From Megasphaera sp. MJR8396C (GTDB lineage: Bacteria > Bacillota > Negativicutes > Veillonellales > Megasphaeraceae): a stretch of DNA of 64,000 bases. This document shows, piece after piece, positions 63,159 to 64,000 of the stretch. Positions within the stretch are counted from its first letter, which is position 1. Every line of letters starts with the position of its first letter. The DNA is taken from assembly GCF_001546855.1 (NCBI RefSeq), contig NZ_KQ958179.1, positions 36,307 through 100,306 of the forward strand, written 5' to 3'. The position numbers were made by a program, and so were the translations under genes. A model generated the notes under the pieces. It made no database searches and was not told the origin of the DNA. It saw nothing but the letters and a program-made list of their open reading frames with translations.

Positions 63159-63872
63159 CTACTTTCGTTTTGTATTTAAGAATTTATCCGTCAAATCAAT
63201 GATCGAATTGACCAAATCATTATTGCGGTCCGGGATTTTTCGGCTCTCGGGAATTTCAGGCTTTAATCCGTCAGCCACCATATTGTCTTTCATGACCTTC
63301 ATTTCTGCATCGAGGTCCATGAGCTGGGCATTGAGGACCTTGGAAAATTGGTCGGCATAAGCTTCATCAAAATTATTCAACAGTCGTTTAATCTGAAGCT
63401 TGGACTGTTGGACTTCGGCAGCGTCAAGGCCGGTCTGTTCCAGTTCTTTATACTTTTGCACCAGCAAAATAGCTCGATCCTGATAATAATCGACGAAGCG
63501 GCGGGACAGACTGATCCGTTCCGGATGGCCCTGCAGATAGGTGAGAAAATTCTTGGCAATGCCCTGCATCTTACCAATCTGCTTACGCAGCTCTTTATCG
63601 CTCAAAGTCTTCATTTCCCGGTCAAGGGTATTGAAGTCTTCGACAGCTCGTTTAAAGAGTTCCGTATTGAGTTTGTCGAGCTCTTCGTTGCCGGTTGAGA
63701 TATTGACCTTAGCCTTAAACTTTTTCTTTCCCCGGAAAGCAAAACGAAGGGCAAAGATCCCGACGATCAAGGCAAAGATCCCCGTCGGTTCAATAGATCC
63801 CGAGCTTCCTGAAAGCGAATATCCGGCAGTGACAAAACAAAGAAGGGCTATAAAAAACATAAAAATGCGCAT
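63159..63872 (-). CDS. XpaC-like protein (5-bromo-4-chloroindolyl phosphate hydrolysis family)
   Basis: A 237-residue protein with two N-terminal membrane segments (FMFFIALLCFVTAGYSL and GIFALIVGIFALRFAF), followed by a cytoplasmic helical domain with TLSDKELRKQIGKMQGIAKN, RFVDYYQDRAILLVQKYKEL and LLNNFDEAYADQFSKVLNAQ. The xpaC-telA pair is conserved in Bacillales and Clostridia. The biochemical role is unclear despite the name. AGGAGG lies seven bases before the ATG. Confidence 0.88.
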   Translation of the reverse strand: MRIFMFFIALLCFVTAGYSLSGSSGSIEPTGIFALIVGIFALRFAFRGKKKFKAKVNISTGNEELDKLNTELFKRAVEDFNTLDREMKTLSDKELRKQIGKMQGIAKNFLTYLQGHPERISLSRRFVDYYQDRAILLVQKYKELEQTGLDAAEVQQSKLQIKRLLNNFDEAYADQFSKVLNAQLMDLDAEMKVMKDNMVADGLKPEIPESRKIPDRNNDLVNSIIDLTDKFLNTKRK

Positions 63873-63980
63873 AATTTGGCCTCCTCAGTCTAAAGAATCT
63901 CTTTGTGTTAATCATACCATATTTCCCGGACATTTGTCGTCATTCTGTCAATATTCGCAAAAAAAGAGCTGCCTATGATG

Positions 63981-64000
63981 TGACCCCAAAAAGTTAGACC
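63981..64000. mobile_element. Terminal inverted repeat of an IS3-family element, cut by the window edge
   Basis: The last bases read TGACCCCAAAAAGTTAGACC, closely matching terminal repeats of the IS150-type branch of the IS3 family. The element continues beyond the window. It appears to sit in or next to an A-rich, GAGCTGCC-containing sequence that may be half of a terminator hairpin. Confidence 0.6.

Overview
The window looks like a chromosome segment of a diderm Firmicute of the class Negativicutes, most likely a Megasphaera-like Veillonellaceae. The reasons are the fusion of IspH to ribosomal protein S1, a MacA-type periplasmic adaptor (which needs an outer membrane) beside otherwise Firmicute-type genes (RNase Y, DapL, ScpAB, TelA/XpaC), FAD-linked lactate/glycolate and acyl-CoA dehydrogenases, and larB/larC2 nickel-pincer cofactor genes. 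Genus is inference. Core genes look moderately GC-rich by eye. Accessory genes at about 10.6-11.4, 17.7-18.5 and 26.1-27.1 kb are visibly AT-richer.

Layout. 1-5.6 kb: tail of a MacA adaptor with the MacB ATPase and permease, a flavodoxin, then dapL (lysine/peptidoglycan) and ychF. 5.6-10.4 kb: small XRE regulator, GlcD-type FAD dehydrogenase, ABC-F ATPase, tRNA-Ala, second flavodoxin. 10.6-14 kb: accessory region with a secreted protein, a 36-residue membrane peptide, about 0.8 kb without a convincing gene, a frameshifted gene and a 284-aa glycine/alanine-rich protein. 14-18.5 kb: pyruvate-kinase-like protein, acyl-CoA dehydrogenase, tRNA-Pro, two tandem zinc-ribbon membrane proteins. 18.6-25.1 kb: a sugar locus (LacI regulator, DUF4867 protein, MFS porter, xylulokinase, and a divergent fucose-isomerase-like enzyme) with matching palindromic operators just downstream of both divergent promoters. 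25.2-27.1 kb: a second copy of the accessory module, divergent from a membrane-anchored helix-turn-helix coiled-coil protein.

From 27 to 45 kb nearly everything is on the minus strand in long tight runs: scpA-scpB-rluB-(flavoprotein)-cmk-plsC-ispH/rpsA-der-plsY, then rsmD-coaD-(coiled coil)-rRNA methylase-larB-larC2, then ydjC-epimerase-ACT protein-hom-thrB-nudC. A five-tRNA cluster (Asp, Phe, Gly, Cys, Leu in transcription order) sits upstream of scpA. From 45 to 59 kb come rny, then a large operon rodZ-ygiQ-(binding protein)-rimO-cinA-recA-recX, ftsK, rarA and a 6S RNA directly upstream of rarA. The right end holds transketolase, a HAD phosphatase, a TelA/XpaC pair, and what looks like the terminal repeat of an IS3-family element cut by the window edge.

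The most interesting signal is a two-gene module present twice. Gene A is a small basic protein, perhaps with a HicA-like core. Gene B has a short common N-terminus and a glycine-zipper-like hydrophobic C-terminus. In copy 1 (12763-13947) A is frameshifted and B is full length, with a middle region whose residues resemble a PD-(D/E)XK nuclease. In copy 2 (25267-25966) A is intact and B lacks the middle region. Both copies have the same promoter type: -35 TTGCAT inside an inverted repeat, with a 17-base spacer. I do not recognise this system.
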